64,000 nucleotides of DNA from Pirellulaceae bacterium (GTDB lineage Bacteria; Planctomycetota; Planctomycetia; Pirellulales; Pirellulaceae), in contig JAKVCA010000015.1 in the NCBI GenBank assembly GCA_022448315.1, forward strand, positions 242,837-306,836, written 5' to 3'. The position numbers were made by a program, and so were the translations under genes. This document shows, piece after piece, positions 46,571 through 54,841 of this stretch. The notes beneath the pieces are model-generated. The model was not told where the DNA came from. It ran no database searches and saw nothing but the letters and a program-made list of their open reading frames with translations. Numbering within the stretch: position 1 is the stretch's first letter; each line of letters starts with the position of its first letter.

Positions 46571-48421
46571 TCAGGTCTGTTTACCAAAACGCCAAATCAG
46601 GATTCCCAAGCCCAGGATCTGTAATGGAAGGCAGACCCACCAGGCGAGTCCAAGGCCAACAGGGAGAGTTCCCAACAAAATGGTGATCGCGGCGACGCTC
46701 AAAGCATACGGCATTTGGGTGTTGACGTGAGCAATGTGGTTGCAGCCGCTCGCCTGGGACGAAAGGACGGTGGTATCAGAAATCGGCGAACAATGATCTC
46801 CGAAAATTGCTCCCGCCAGAACGCTTCCAACCACACACAGGAGCAACGGGCTTTCGGCGTCAAATCCTCCACTCATGGCCCCGCCCGCCAAAGGGATGGA
46901 TAAAGGCATGACCAAGGCCATTGTCCCCCAGCTGGTACCGGTCGAAAAGGCGATAAATCCGGCCAGGCAGAAGACCATCGTTGGCATGATCCATCCTGGA
47001 ATGCGTTGACCGAATGCCTGGTTTAGAAAGATGCCGGTATAGAGGCGGTACGCTCGATAAGGATAGTCGTCCTCCGCCTCAGCAAGGGGCGATTCCTTGG
47101 TCGAAACTTGGGCGAGTATCGCTTCGGAAGCTCCCGATTCAATCAGCATGTTTGTCAAGGCTTCGCGGGGGATTCCTCTTGCCTCAAGTGGACCCATGAG
47201 GTTTGAGATCGTCTCGGCGTCCCATTCTTTGATCTGCAGTTGTTTGATGTGCCATTTAGACCATTCAAGACTCTCGGCCAACTGCATTGAACGTTGAGCT
47301 TCAAGTTCACTGTCTGATGGATTGGCATCGCCCCCGGTAATCCCCGAGAGTGCACCTGCAAGCCATAGAATCGCGAGCGCGGGTGTCATTTTGAGAGCAC
47401 CATTCCACGCTGCGGTACCGAGTTCATGCATCGGCATCAGGCCCCATTGCAGCATGACGAGCGCGAATGCGGATAGCAGGCCCGTCAACGCGCCCCAAAG
47501 CAATGCCGTGTAGGAATCCGCATTTCCAATGATCTCCTGGAGCGTCTGAGACTCGGCCTCAGGGTTCTTTCCCGATTGGTACAGGAAGTAAATGACGGCG
47601 ATCACCGTCGTCAGCACTGGGATGACCGCATTCCACCAGCGGGAGGGTGTCTCCGCCTCGGGCAAGGTGGGATCATCAATCTCGGCAGCGTTGCCGTGAT
47701 GTGGATTCGGAAGACCTCCATCGAGGGCATCTTTTTCTGCCATGCGCATCGGTCCAAAATCTCGTCCCGATAGCGCAATGATGGGCACCAGCAGTAGAGC
47801 TCCCCAGACATAAAAACGGTACGGTATGCTCGCCAGGAACAGCGTAGAAGCTTTGACCTCCGGAGTCGTCTCAAGCTGCTCAAGACCCAGGTTGATGTAG
47901 TCAATTTCAATGGCGACCCAAGTGGATATCAAGGCAAGGCCTGCAACCGGGGCAGCGGTGCTGTCGACGAGGTACGCCAATTTCTCTCTCGAGATTTTCA
48001 GTCGATCAGTAAGGGGTTGGAGTGTTTTTCCCAACAGCAACGTGTTCGCATAGTCGTCGAAGAAAACAAAAAGGCCCAGGAACCAAACCGTCACCTGCCC
48101 CCGACGACGGGTCTTCGCAAGAGGCGCGACAAGATTGACCAAGCCTTGCATCCCTCCGCAACGGTTGACGACTCCGATCATGGCTCCCAGCAGCATGGTG
48201 AACGCAAAGACATGGAGTTTGTCAGGGTTAATGAGGGCTGGCCAAAGATGGTCCCGTATGCCAACGGCCAGGGTTTGTAGCGGATCGCCCTGACAAACCA
48301 CGGCGACCCCGGAAAAAATACCCACGGTGAGCGAGAGGAGGACTCGACGAGTGAGCATCGCTAATGCGATTGCAACCAAAGGTGGGAGCAGGCTCAGCCA
48401 GCCATAGGGGTGTTCTTGCAT
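46571..48421 (-). CDS. NhaC-family Na+/H+ antiporter
   Basis: The 616-residue membrane protein is a member of the NhaC family, which exchanges sodium for protons or takes part in other sodium-coupled exchange. It has about a dozen hydrophobic helices, for example LLPPLVAIALAMLTRRVLLSLTVGIFSGVAVV and VTVWFLGLFVFFDDYANTLLLGKTLQPL. The FFDDYAN segment is a family hallmark. Long hydrophilic loops lie around residues 220-260 and 365-460. GAGGA lies 6 bases before the ATG at 48421. The start lies inside the 3' end of the upstream histidine-kinase gene (28-base overlap), so translation is probably coupled. The exact substrate cannot be deduced. Confidence 0.92.
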   Translation of the reverse strand: MQEHPYGWLSLLPPLVAIALAMLTRRVLLSLTVGIFSGVAVVCQGDPLQTLAVGIRDHLWPALINPDKLHVFAFTMLLGAMIGVVNRCGGMQGLVNLVAPLAKTRRRGQVTVWFLGLFVFFDDYANTLLLGKTLQPLTDRLKISREKLAYLVDSTAAPVAGLALISTWVAIEIDYINLGLEQLETTPEVKASTLFLASIPYRFYVWGALLLVPIIALSGRDFGPMRMAEKDALDGGLPNPHHGNAAEIDDPTLPEAETPSRWWNAVIPVLTTVIAVIYFLYQSGKNPEAESQTLQEIIGNADSYTALLWGALTGLLSAFALVMLQWGLMPMHELGTAAWNGALKMTPALAILWLAGALSGITGGDANPSDSELEAQRSMQLAESLEWSKWHIKQLQIKEWDAETISNLMGPLEARGIPREALTNMLIESGASEAILAQVSTKESPLAEAEDDYPYRAYRLYTGIFLNQAFGQRIPGWIMPTMVFCLAGFIAFSTGTSWGTMALVMPLSIPLAGGAMSGGFDAESPLLLCVVGSVLAGAIFGDHCSPISDTTVLSSQASGCNHIAHVNTQMPYALSVAAITILLGTLPVGLGLAWWVCLPLQILGLGILIWRFGKQT

Positions 48422-49884
48422 GGTAATTCCTCAGTTGAAGATCCCCCGTTTCGGGAATCGAGTGCTGAAGACTCTATCATGCCGTTGGGAAGGGTGACGT
48501 GAAAGACCATCCCCTGAGGTTCGTTAGGGTAAACCTCGATCGAGCCTTGGTGCAGCTTGGTGATCGTCCACGCTTTCGAAAGTCCAAATCCAAGGCCACG
48601 ACCGGCTTCACGTCCGGAATAGAAAGGGTCGAAGCAATGACGCCGATTTTCTTCAGACATGCCGGGGCCATCATCGGCGACCTTGATCGTCCATGAAGAC
48701 ATTGCACTATTGGAATGATCAGCCGATGCGGTAAGACTCACAGTGCCCCCGGTTCCCAGAGCTTCGCAGGCGTTTCTTACGAGACTTTGAAGAAGGATAC
48801 CGAGTTGATGGGGATCGCCGTCGACAAACAGGTCCGAGGGTTCATTTTCCGCGACTTCTTCTTCAATTCGTGTGCCCTGAGCTGCTCCAATGGCCTGCAA
48901 AGATGGCAGTTGCTCACTGAGCCACTCCCGCAGTTCAAAGCGGCACATTTCAATTTCCGGTGGGTGAGCAAAAAGCATCATGTTCGAGATCATGTCGTGG
49001 GCACGGAACGCCTGAGCGACGATGGCCGCAAGTTTCTGTCGACGTTCGGGATGGGTTTCGTCTTGCAGCAAAGTCTGCGCGCGGGTGGAAATATTGGCTA
49101 GGGGGTTGTTGACTTCATGGCTTGCCCCGTAAGCCAGTTGCTTTAATGAGGCGAGCTTTTCTTCCTCAAGTCGATGATGATCCCTGGCATGTTTAGCAAA
49201 GACCTGCGCGACCCCGTTTGTCAGCCCCGCGAGGTCGGGGGAAGGAAGGCTGGACGAGGGCAAAGAAGCAATCGCCTTTTGAGCCATCAGGGCAATTTTT
49301 ACGACGGTTTTCGTTTCCTTTCCGCGTCGAAAATCCCGGACGAGTTGACAGATCTGGGTGCCGTGCCAGTTAGGCGGAAAGGTTCGCCCTTCGTTTTCCG
49401 GTGAAGCGATCGATGGAACGCGGGCCGATGAGAGCAGTAGGATGGCTGAAGCCACGTTGGCTTCGGGCGGTTGGGAGTGGCTCCAGATCCAGTCGATCAA
49501 GCCAACTCGGGTTGCCGTTGTGGTATCCGGGATCAATCGATTGCCAGGGTGAGAGGTCAGCCACTGATTTTCTGGCTGCGAGTTGGAGGTCCACGTCTCC
49601 ATCGTTTCATAGAAGCTGCGATAAGAAGATATCAGCCACTGCGAGACAGGTCGATCTTTCAGTGTCGGGTGAGATGCAATCAACCAGGCCCAAAGAGTGG
49701 GGCACGTTGCCCATTGTTTTGCCAGATCCCTGCATTGCGGTTGGCCATCGAGAATGAATTCGCTTAGAAGCTGATTCAAAAGGGGCAGTTCGGAGTCATG
49801 TATTCGGAAACGAAGCTTGACGTTCGAGACTTCCACATCAGGGAGATGCCATGTCATTGAGTGATCAGCCTTGGCGTCCATCAT
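48394..49884 (-). CDS. Soluble sensor histidine kinase
   Basis: The 496-residue protein has no transmembrane helix. The N-terminal ~215 residues are helical and match no sensor domain I can name. A HisKA dimerisation segment follows with the phosphoacceptor His256 in YGASHEVNNPLANIS. The HATPase domain shows the N box (LLQSLVRNACEALG), G1 (VADDGPGMS), F (CFDPFYSGREAGRG) and G2 (GLGFGLS). It is therefore a cytoplasmic kinase that probably senses an internal signal. It is 196 bases downstream of the response-regulator gene, beyond that gene's terminator, and its end overlaps the antiporter gene. Whether the adjacent regulator is its partner is unproven. Confidence 0.9.
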   Translation of the reverse strand: MMDAKADHSMTWHLPDVEVSNVKLRFRIHDSELPLLNQLLSEFILDGQPQCRDLAKQWATCPTLWAWLIASHPTLKDRPVSQWLISSYRSFYETMETWTSNSQPENQWLTSHPGNRLIPDTTTATRVGLIDWIWSHSQPPEANVASAILLLSSARVPSIASPENEGRTFPPNWHGTQICQLVRDFRRGKETKTVVKIALMAQKAIASLPSSSLPSPDLAGLTNGVAQVFAKHARDHHRLEEEKLASLKQLAYGASHEVNNPLANISTRAQTLLQDETHPERRQKLAAIVAQAFRAHDMISNMMLFAHPPEIEMCRFELREWLSEQLPSLQAIGAAQGTRIEEEVAENEPSDLFVDGDPHQLGILLQSLVRNACEALGTGGTVSLTASADHSNSAMSSWTIKVADDGPGMSEENRRHCFDPFYSGREAGRGLGFGLSKAWTITKLHQGSIEVYPNEPQGMVFHVTLPNGMIESSALDSRNGGSSTEELPCKNTPMAG

Positions 49885-49942
49885 GGGCCACTCAGGAATC
49901 CGAGAAAATGAAATTGAAGCTCATGCTGATGTCACATTTGCG

Positions 49943-49973
49943 GTGACTTGTTGTCGTGACTTGTTGTCGTGAC
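49943..49973. repeat. 13-bp tandem repeat upstream of the histidine kinase
   Basis: Two exact copies of gtgacttgttgtc and a partial third lie between the histidine-kinase start and the response-regulator terminator, 60-90 bases before the kinase gene. Confidence 0.85.
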
Positions 49974-49983
49974 GTCGCTACAT

Positions 49984-50020
49984 AAAAAAGGGAACCCTGT
50001 CGTAATCGATAGGGCTCCCT
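49984..50020 (-). terminator. Rho-independent terminator after the response regulator
   Basis: A 10-bp stem with one mismatch (49989-49998 with 50011-50020) is followed on the minus strand by a run of T. It lies about 60 bases past the response-regulator stop. Confidence 0.87.
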
Positions 50021-50080
50021 TCGCGTATCGCTATCAGTGTGCTGGAAACCCATGAAGGACTCGATCTCCATGGGCCGGTT

Positions 50081-50671
50081 TCATGTGCCTGTAGCAGTCC
50101 GCTCAATATCCAGCAGGTCGCAAGATCGTTCCAGAAGTTTCTCGATAGGAAAAGGTTTATTCAGGAAGTCGTCAGCACCTGCGACGCGGAGTTCCGCGAT
50201 TTTATCCTGCTCGACCATTCCCGAAATGCAGATGATTTTGACGGCTTCAAGGTTACTGTCGCTCCGTACTCGTTGGCAGACCTCCTTGCCGTTGATGTCC
50301 GGCAGCATAACGTCAAGGACGACGAGGTCAGGGCGGAATTCCTTCACCAACATCCCGGCATCGAAGCCGTTGTTGGCACTACGCACATCGAATCGACCAT
50401 CTCGCTCAAACACGTCGACCATCAGTTCAACGAGTTCCACGTCGTCATCAACGATGAGCACTTTGCGCTTGCCACTTTCCAGAGCATCCGTGGGGATTCC
50501 GTTGTCTTTCATGAAGGCGAACAGTTGGTCCCGTGGGATGCGACGAAACCGACTACCGGGAACCCTGAAACCTTTGAGCGTTCCGTTGTCGAAACAACGG
50601 ATAATGGTCTGCTGGCTGACCTTGCATATCTTCGCCGCTTCACCAGTCGTAAAAACAGTTTTCATGCTCAT
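50081..50671 (-). CDS. Response regulator with N-terminal excisionase-type HTH
   Basis: The 196-residue protein has an N-terminal winged-helix of the excisionase/MerR-like type (about residues 5-55, TTGEAAKICKVSQQTIIRCFDNGTLKGFRVPGSRFRRIPRDQL). A linker follows, then a receiver domain (about 69-190) with the acidic pocket VDDD, phosphoacceptor Asp120 in VVLDVMLP and the conserved Lys in FLNKPFP. The usual bacterial order is receiver first and DNA-binding domain second, so this is an inverted architecture, known in several planctomycete and deltaproteobacterial proteins. It should bind DNA as a phosphorylation-controlled regulator. A 682-base non-coding region lies upstream. The nearest kinase gene is the one at 48394-49884. 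Confidence 0.9.
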   Translation of the reverse strand: MSMKTVFTTGEAAKICKVSQQTIIRCFDNGTLKGFRVPGSRFRRIPRDQLFAFMKDNGIPTDALESGKRKVLIVDDDVELVELMVDVFERDGRFDVRSANNGFDAGMLVKEFRPDLVVLDVMLPDINGKEVCQRVRSDSNLEAVKIICISGMVEQDKIAELRVAGADDFLNKPFPIEKLLERSCDLLDIERTATGT

Positions 50672-51353
50672 GACAAAAAACCATCCTCTCCTTAGCCGAT
50701 GGTTGCTCCTAATGACGCGACGGACAAATTCACCAAGGATTTAAAACGTGGTGCAATCCGTCGCAGCAGGGATAGACCCGAACTTCCTTATTCAACCGAA
50801 CTTCGCGTTGTCCGCAAAGCTCACATCTCACTTGTGCAATGTAACCGACTGCAATGACCGTAATTTCCGGCCTTGCCGACGTTTACCAACCCCCGCGGAT
50901 TATATCGGTTGTTCCGGTCGAGTCAATATTAATCATTTTTCTTTAAGTGCCTATTTTAAATGCTCTTAAGAACAAACGCCTGCCTTTTTCACCACTTTTA
51001 CCGATAAAGGATGGTTAATTTGGGTAAAATTTGACGCCTTGAGTCCGGTTTTGGCTCCGTTGCATCCTGGCATTCTTCGAGCGACGAGTGATTCGTTTTG
51101 CGTTGAGAATTCCAAGAAGAGCTAGCAATTTTAGTCACGCTTCGTCAATGAACGCGATCTGGATTGCATGAATCCGGTGTTCTGGTATTACTCCCCTACT
51201 GCCTGCGAAAAAGTTTGAGGGGTACATCAGAAGATTCTGTGGTGTTATCCGTGCAATTTGTACGAGAGCCATGCGAAACAAGATTCGCTCATAGAACATG
51301 AAACCCCACAGCTGCCGCAGCTCAGGGGAAATTAAAACTCGTATTCGACAGGG
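50672..51353. other. Long AT-rich intergenic region between divergent genes
   Basis: This 682-base region between the response regulator and the lipoprotein gene at 51354 has no supportable gene. Its centre (about 50920-51040) is notably AT-rich for this genome and holds a perfect 7-bp inverted repeat (50996-51002 with 51023-51029), a possible regulator site. Confidence 0.55.
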
Positions 51354-52241
51354 ATGTCATTGTCGTCTCTTAGTGGTGCATCAAAGCCGAATTTCCGTCA
51401 GTGGCATTGGTTGGCCCACCTAGACGGAATTTTAAAAACCCTTTGTGCAATGGTCTGTGCATGGGGTATTCTCAGCCTCTCCGGCTGTGGCACCACGACG
51501 AAAAAGAGCGTCACTGAGCAGTTGCTCGTCAGTGATGCCGTCGATCACGCCATTCAGCAACTCGACTTTACGCACATTCGCGGAGAGAAGGTTTTTCTCG
51601 ACGTCTCATACATGAACACGATTGCTGCGACGCCAGGCATGGCTTGGGTCAACGCCAGTTATGTTCAAAGTTCGTTACGGCAACATCTTTTAGCGTCCCA
51701 CTGTCTCCTGCAAGACACAAAAGAGCACGCGGATGTGATTGTCGAACCTCGTTTGGGGGCGATGGGTGCCGACAGCCACAATGTGATTTATGGGTTTCCA
51801 CAGAACAGTGTTCTCGCAACGGCAGCAACACTGTTTCCCAATTCTCCGCCCTTGCCAACGCTTCCCGAATTATCGATCGGGAAGCAGTCGGTGCAGTACG
51901 GCGCCGCAAAGCTGGCCGTATTTGCCTATCGTCGCGACACCAGAGAGCCTGTATGGCAGTCAGGGATGCTCGTTGGCAAGAGCAACTCTCGAGATATCTG
52001 GGTTCTGGGGGCAGGGCCGCTGCAGTCAGGAACGATTTACGCGTCCCCAAGATTTGCCGGTGAACGACTGGTGACACTGCTTACGCTTGGGCAAAAACGC
52101 GAACGACCGTTGAAACAGTCTCCGGTCAATTATATGGCGGAATTGCATTGGTCGAGTCCCGTACCCGAGGACGAATCTGAAGTTAGCGAGGTGCAGATGG
52201 CCGAAGCCGGCAGTTCCGAGTCTGAAACGGAAACCAAATAG
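51354..52241 (+). CDS. Conserved planctomycete lipoprotein, possibly DUF6655
   Basis: The 295-residue protein has a signal-like segment ending in a lipobox LSGC at about residue 46, a long leader for a lipoprotein, so translation may start further in (for example at the Met near residue 32). The mature region begins GTTTKKSVTEQLLVSDAVDHAIQQLDF, which resembles a planctomycete lipoprotein family I recall as DUF6655. A conserved-looking core follows (GEKVFLDVSYMNTIAATPGMAWVNASYVQSSLRQHLLASHCLLQ and GKQSVQYGAAKLAVFAYRRDTREPVWQSG). The C-terminal 30 residues are acidic. Function unknown. The family label is from memory and less certain than the lipoprotein call. Confidence 0.78.
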   Translation: MSLSSLSGASKPNFRQWHWLAHLDGILKTLCAMVCAWGILSLSGCGTTTKKSVTEQLLVSDAVDHAIQQLDFTHIRGEKVFLDVSYMNTIAATPGMAWVNASYVQSSLRQHLLASHCLLQDTKEHADVIVEPRLGAMGADSHNVIYGFPQNSVLATAATLFPNSPPLPTLPELSIGKQSVQYGAAKLAVFAYRRDTREPVWQSGMLVGKSNSRDIWVLGAGPLQSGTIYASPRFAGERLVTLLTLGQKRERPLKQSPVNYMAELHWSSPVPEDESEVSEVQMAEAGSSESETETK

Positions 52242-52610
52242 ACGGGCTTCTGAGTTTGGATTAGGCAACCTTTCAAAAGTTATCTTTCTTCGAGCCCTTG
52301 GCGTGATCTTGGTTCGGTACCGTGGTCTTTCGATTCATACACGAGGGACTCTTGCCGCCCGCCCGGTGCTGTCTGATAAAGATACGGTGACAAGGGTTGC
52401 TGGAATGCGGCCGCGCTTTCGCCCGCGTTGAGGGTGAAGGTCTGAGGCTCAACTTTCGCAGGGGTGAGATTGATTTTCACTGCTACGAAAGGTTCAAATG
52501 AGGGTGCGGAACCCTTACTGTTGAACGGAGATGCCAAACTTGTTGACTGAAGTCCTCTCAGGACCGCTTCTGGCGTTTTTCTGACCCTGCGAATTGCACA
52601 GGAGCCTTTG
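52242..52610. other. Non-coding gap upstream of the four-repeat protein
   Basis: This 369-base gap carries an 85-codon minus-strand frame (52280-52537, TTG start) with no ribosome-binding site or family match, which I do not call. The promoter of the next gene is expected here. Confidence 0.5.
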
Positions 52611-54731
52611 ATGCCTCGAACTGAATTCCGTTTGTCCTGTTTTCGAGTTGGGTATTTGAGTCTGGCGTACGTCCTGCTGTCTTCGCTTCAACCCGTCAAC
52701 GCCCAACAGGAACTTGCCGACAGGGTTCTTCGTGATCTTCACTACTGTTTTGAATTACGGATTGATGATGACCGCTGGCAAATCCTGAACGAAGCGAGTG
52801 CACAACGCACGCTTCCCGATTGTATCGCTGGAATCGTCGCTCCGAATGGGCGAATGGGAATGGTGATCGTTGAGCCACTTCCCGAGGGAACGCTCGAGGA
52901 TTATCGACAGCTCGTAAGGGCATCGATTGGCGAACTGATGACTGTGGAGGACGAAAAAAAAATCGAATTCCGCGGCCTGCCCGCCTACCGGATTCAAATT
53001 GTCGGTACGGTTTCAGGGACCCAGTTTCGGTTTGTGAAGGTGATTCTGCTGCACAAGGGTTTCGGTTACCAGGTCGCGGCTTGGGGACTCGGGAGCGAAG
53101 TAGATGCACAGGGAGGGCAGCTCGAAGCTCTGATCGAGACGTTTCGTTTGACCGAAGGTGTGCCCCGGATTCGAGTGAATGAGTTTCGAGTCAATCACTA
53201 TGACGATGTTGGCATCGAAGTTAAAGATGGTGTCTTTCGGAGCAGCATTTCCGGTGTTTCTCTTTCGCCGCCGGATGACTGGCGATTGATTTTGGGGACG
53301 GAACTCAAAACGCTGAATCCGGATGCTGAAATCGGTTGGGCACACGAAGAGGGCTCGGTCTATGGGTTCGTGCTTACCGAGCCGATCGAAGATGCATCGG
53401 CCGCCGATTACTTGACGGAGATCGATCAGGCCACACTTGAAGAACTTCGAGTGTCGTATGGAACCTTGACGCCTCAACGCTCCGTCAAATGGAGCCTTTT
53501 TGGAGAATCGGTTGAATTCAAAGTGGTGACCACCGAAAAGTTGCCACGATTTCGCTACTATCGAACGGCTGTGAGAAAAAATGGGTACGCCATCCGCCTG
53601 CTGGCTTGGCATTTCGAAGGGGAGCAAAACTGGCAGGAGAGTCTTAAGCAGGTGATCGGGAAGCTTCGGATTGCAGAGGGGGAGGCACTGACTCAGTTGC
53701 GAGACAGGCTTTCATCTCGGCCTGACCCTCAAACGCTCATCGGTCCGGGATTCTCAGTCCGGGAAGGGCTTTATCAGTTTTTTCCTCTGGGTTTGAAGTG
53801 GCGAAAGCCCGTTGGAATGTGGCGGGTGCTGACTCCCGAGGACGCCGCATTGATTAATCCTGACGGATTGTTGGTAGCGAATGATGTCCAAAGCGGGATC
53901 TGGGGCATGTTGGTCGCTGAAGATCTGCAAGGGATCGATCTTGATCATCAGGGTTACCATGACCTTGTCATGAAAGGTGTTTATGGAGCGGACCATAAAC
54001 TGGACGCTCAGGTCAAAGAGGTGGAGAGTGCTGGGCAGACCTTCAAAACGGTCGTCGGTGATCAGCGATTCGAAGGGGTGGTTTTTCGCTATCGAGTAGC
54101 GACCACCGTTCGCAACAACATTGCCTACCAGTGTGTTATATGGGGCCTGAAGGCAAATCCTGCCGTTCAGTCGGTCGACTTGGATCACTTCTGGAAAGGA
54201 CTGAGTTGGGCCGATGGGCCGGCGCCGCCCTCTGAGGAGCGGGTCGACGGAACCTACTACGATTACCGAACCGGTTTTTCGTTCAAGCCCCCCGGTTTCC
54301 GTTGGCGATTGTCCGAACAAATGCAACCCGAAATTGCTGGCATGGGAAATCAGGCGCTGTGGAATCGTCCGGGGCAGTTCATTATGGCGGTTGCGATTCA
54401 ACCGGATCCAACGGCAATCGAACCGGCAGGACTCACAGATCTTGCCAACCGGTTTCTGGCCTCGACCTACGGCGAACTGCTACGACAGCAACCGGAGATT
54501 ACCGAGACGGATCTTGACGGTGTTGCGTGCGAGCAAAGGATCTGGCGAGGTGACCGAGAGTCGGTCGCCGCTGTCGTGGTCAACCGAAACAAGGTGACCT
54601 ACTTTGTGGTTGTGTTCGACGCGACAGGCAAGATTGACAACCTCGTCGACTTGGTCCGGGAGAAGTTCAGTTTCATCGGGCCCGAGAGAGTAAGCGAGCC
54701 GAACACCGGCGACCCATCGCCCAAAAACTGA
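52611..54731 (+). CDS. Exported protein of four diverged ~165-residue repeats
   Basis: The 706-residue protein has a signal peptide (about residues 1-31, ending PVNAQ). The rest divides into four similar units of about 160-175 residues (roughly 45-190, 205-365, 385-540, 545-700). Each opens with a short strand and a Trp-Arg element (DDDRWQIL, PDDWRLIL, PVGMWRVL, PGFRWRLS), passes through a VVEP/TEP/AED/IQP-type strand and helix, and ends with a strand pair such as GYQVAAWG or YAIRLLAWH. The pattern recalls the PsbP/Mog1-like fold, which is my inference. GGAG lies 6 bases before the ATG at 52611. No recognised family and no operon partner; the next gene is convergent. Confidence 0.8.
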   Translation: MPRTEFRLSCFRVGYLSLAYVLLSSLQPVNAQQELADRVLRDLHYCFELRIDDDRWQILNEASAQRTLPDCIAGIVAPNGRMGMVIVEPLPEGTLEDYRQLVRASIGELMTVEDEKKIEFRGLPAYRIQIVGTVSGTQFRFVKVILLHKGFGYQVAAWGLGSEVDAQGGQLEALIETFRLTEGVPRIRVNEFRVNHYDDVGIEVKDGVFRSSISGVSLSPPDDWRLILGTELKTLNPDAEIGWAHEEGSVYGFVLTEPIEDASAADYLTEIDQATLEELRVSYGTLTPQRSVKWSLFGESVEFKVVTTEKLPRFRYYRTAVRKNGYAIRLLAWHFEGEQNWQESLKQVIGKLRIAEGEALTQLRDRLSSRPDPQTLIGPGFSVREGLYQFFPLGLKWRKPVGMWRVLTPEDAALINPDGLLVANDVQSGIWGMLVAEDLQGIDLDHQGYHDLVMKGVYGADHKLDAQVKEVESAGQTFKTVVGDQRFEGVVFRYRVATTVRNNIAYQCVIWGLKANPAVQSVDLDHFWKGLSWADGPAPPSEERVDGTYYDYRTGFSFKPPGFRWRLSEQMQPEIAGMGNQALWNRPGQFIMAVAIQPDPTAIEPAGLTDLANRFLASTYGELLRQQPEITETDLDGVACEQRIWRGDRESVAAVVVNRNKVTYFVVVFDATGKIDNLVDLVREKFSFIGPERVSEPNTGDPSPKN

Positions 54732-54841
54732 ATCTGGCCTGGTGCTATCAGACCCGTCGATTCGGAGAGGCCTGGTCGGTAAGAGACCGTGAAGGTCGGA
54801 AAACTCGTTGCGCCGCTTACGTTTCTTTTTTAGGGTACCCG

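Noticed and set aside
52280-52537. An 85-codon minus-strand frame between the lipoprotein gene and the four-repeat gene.
   Set aside because: TTG start, no ribosome-binding site, no family resemblance.
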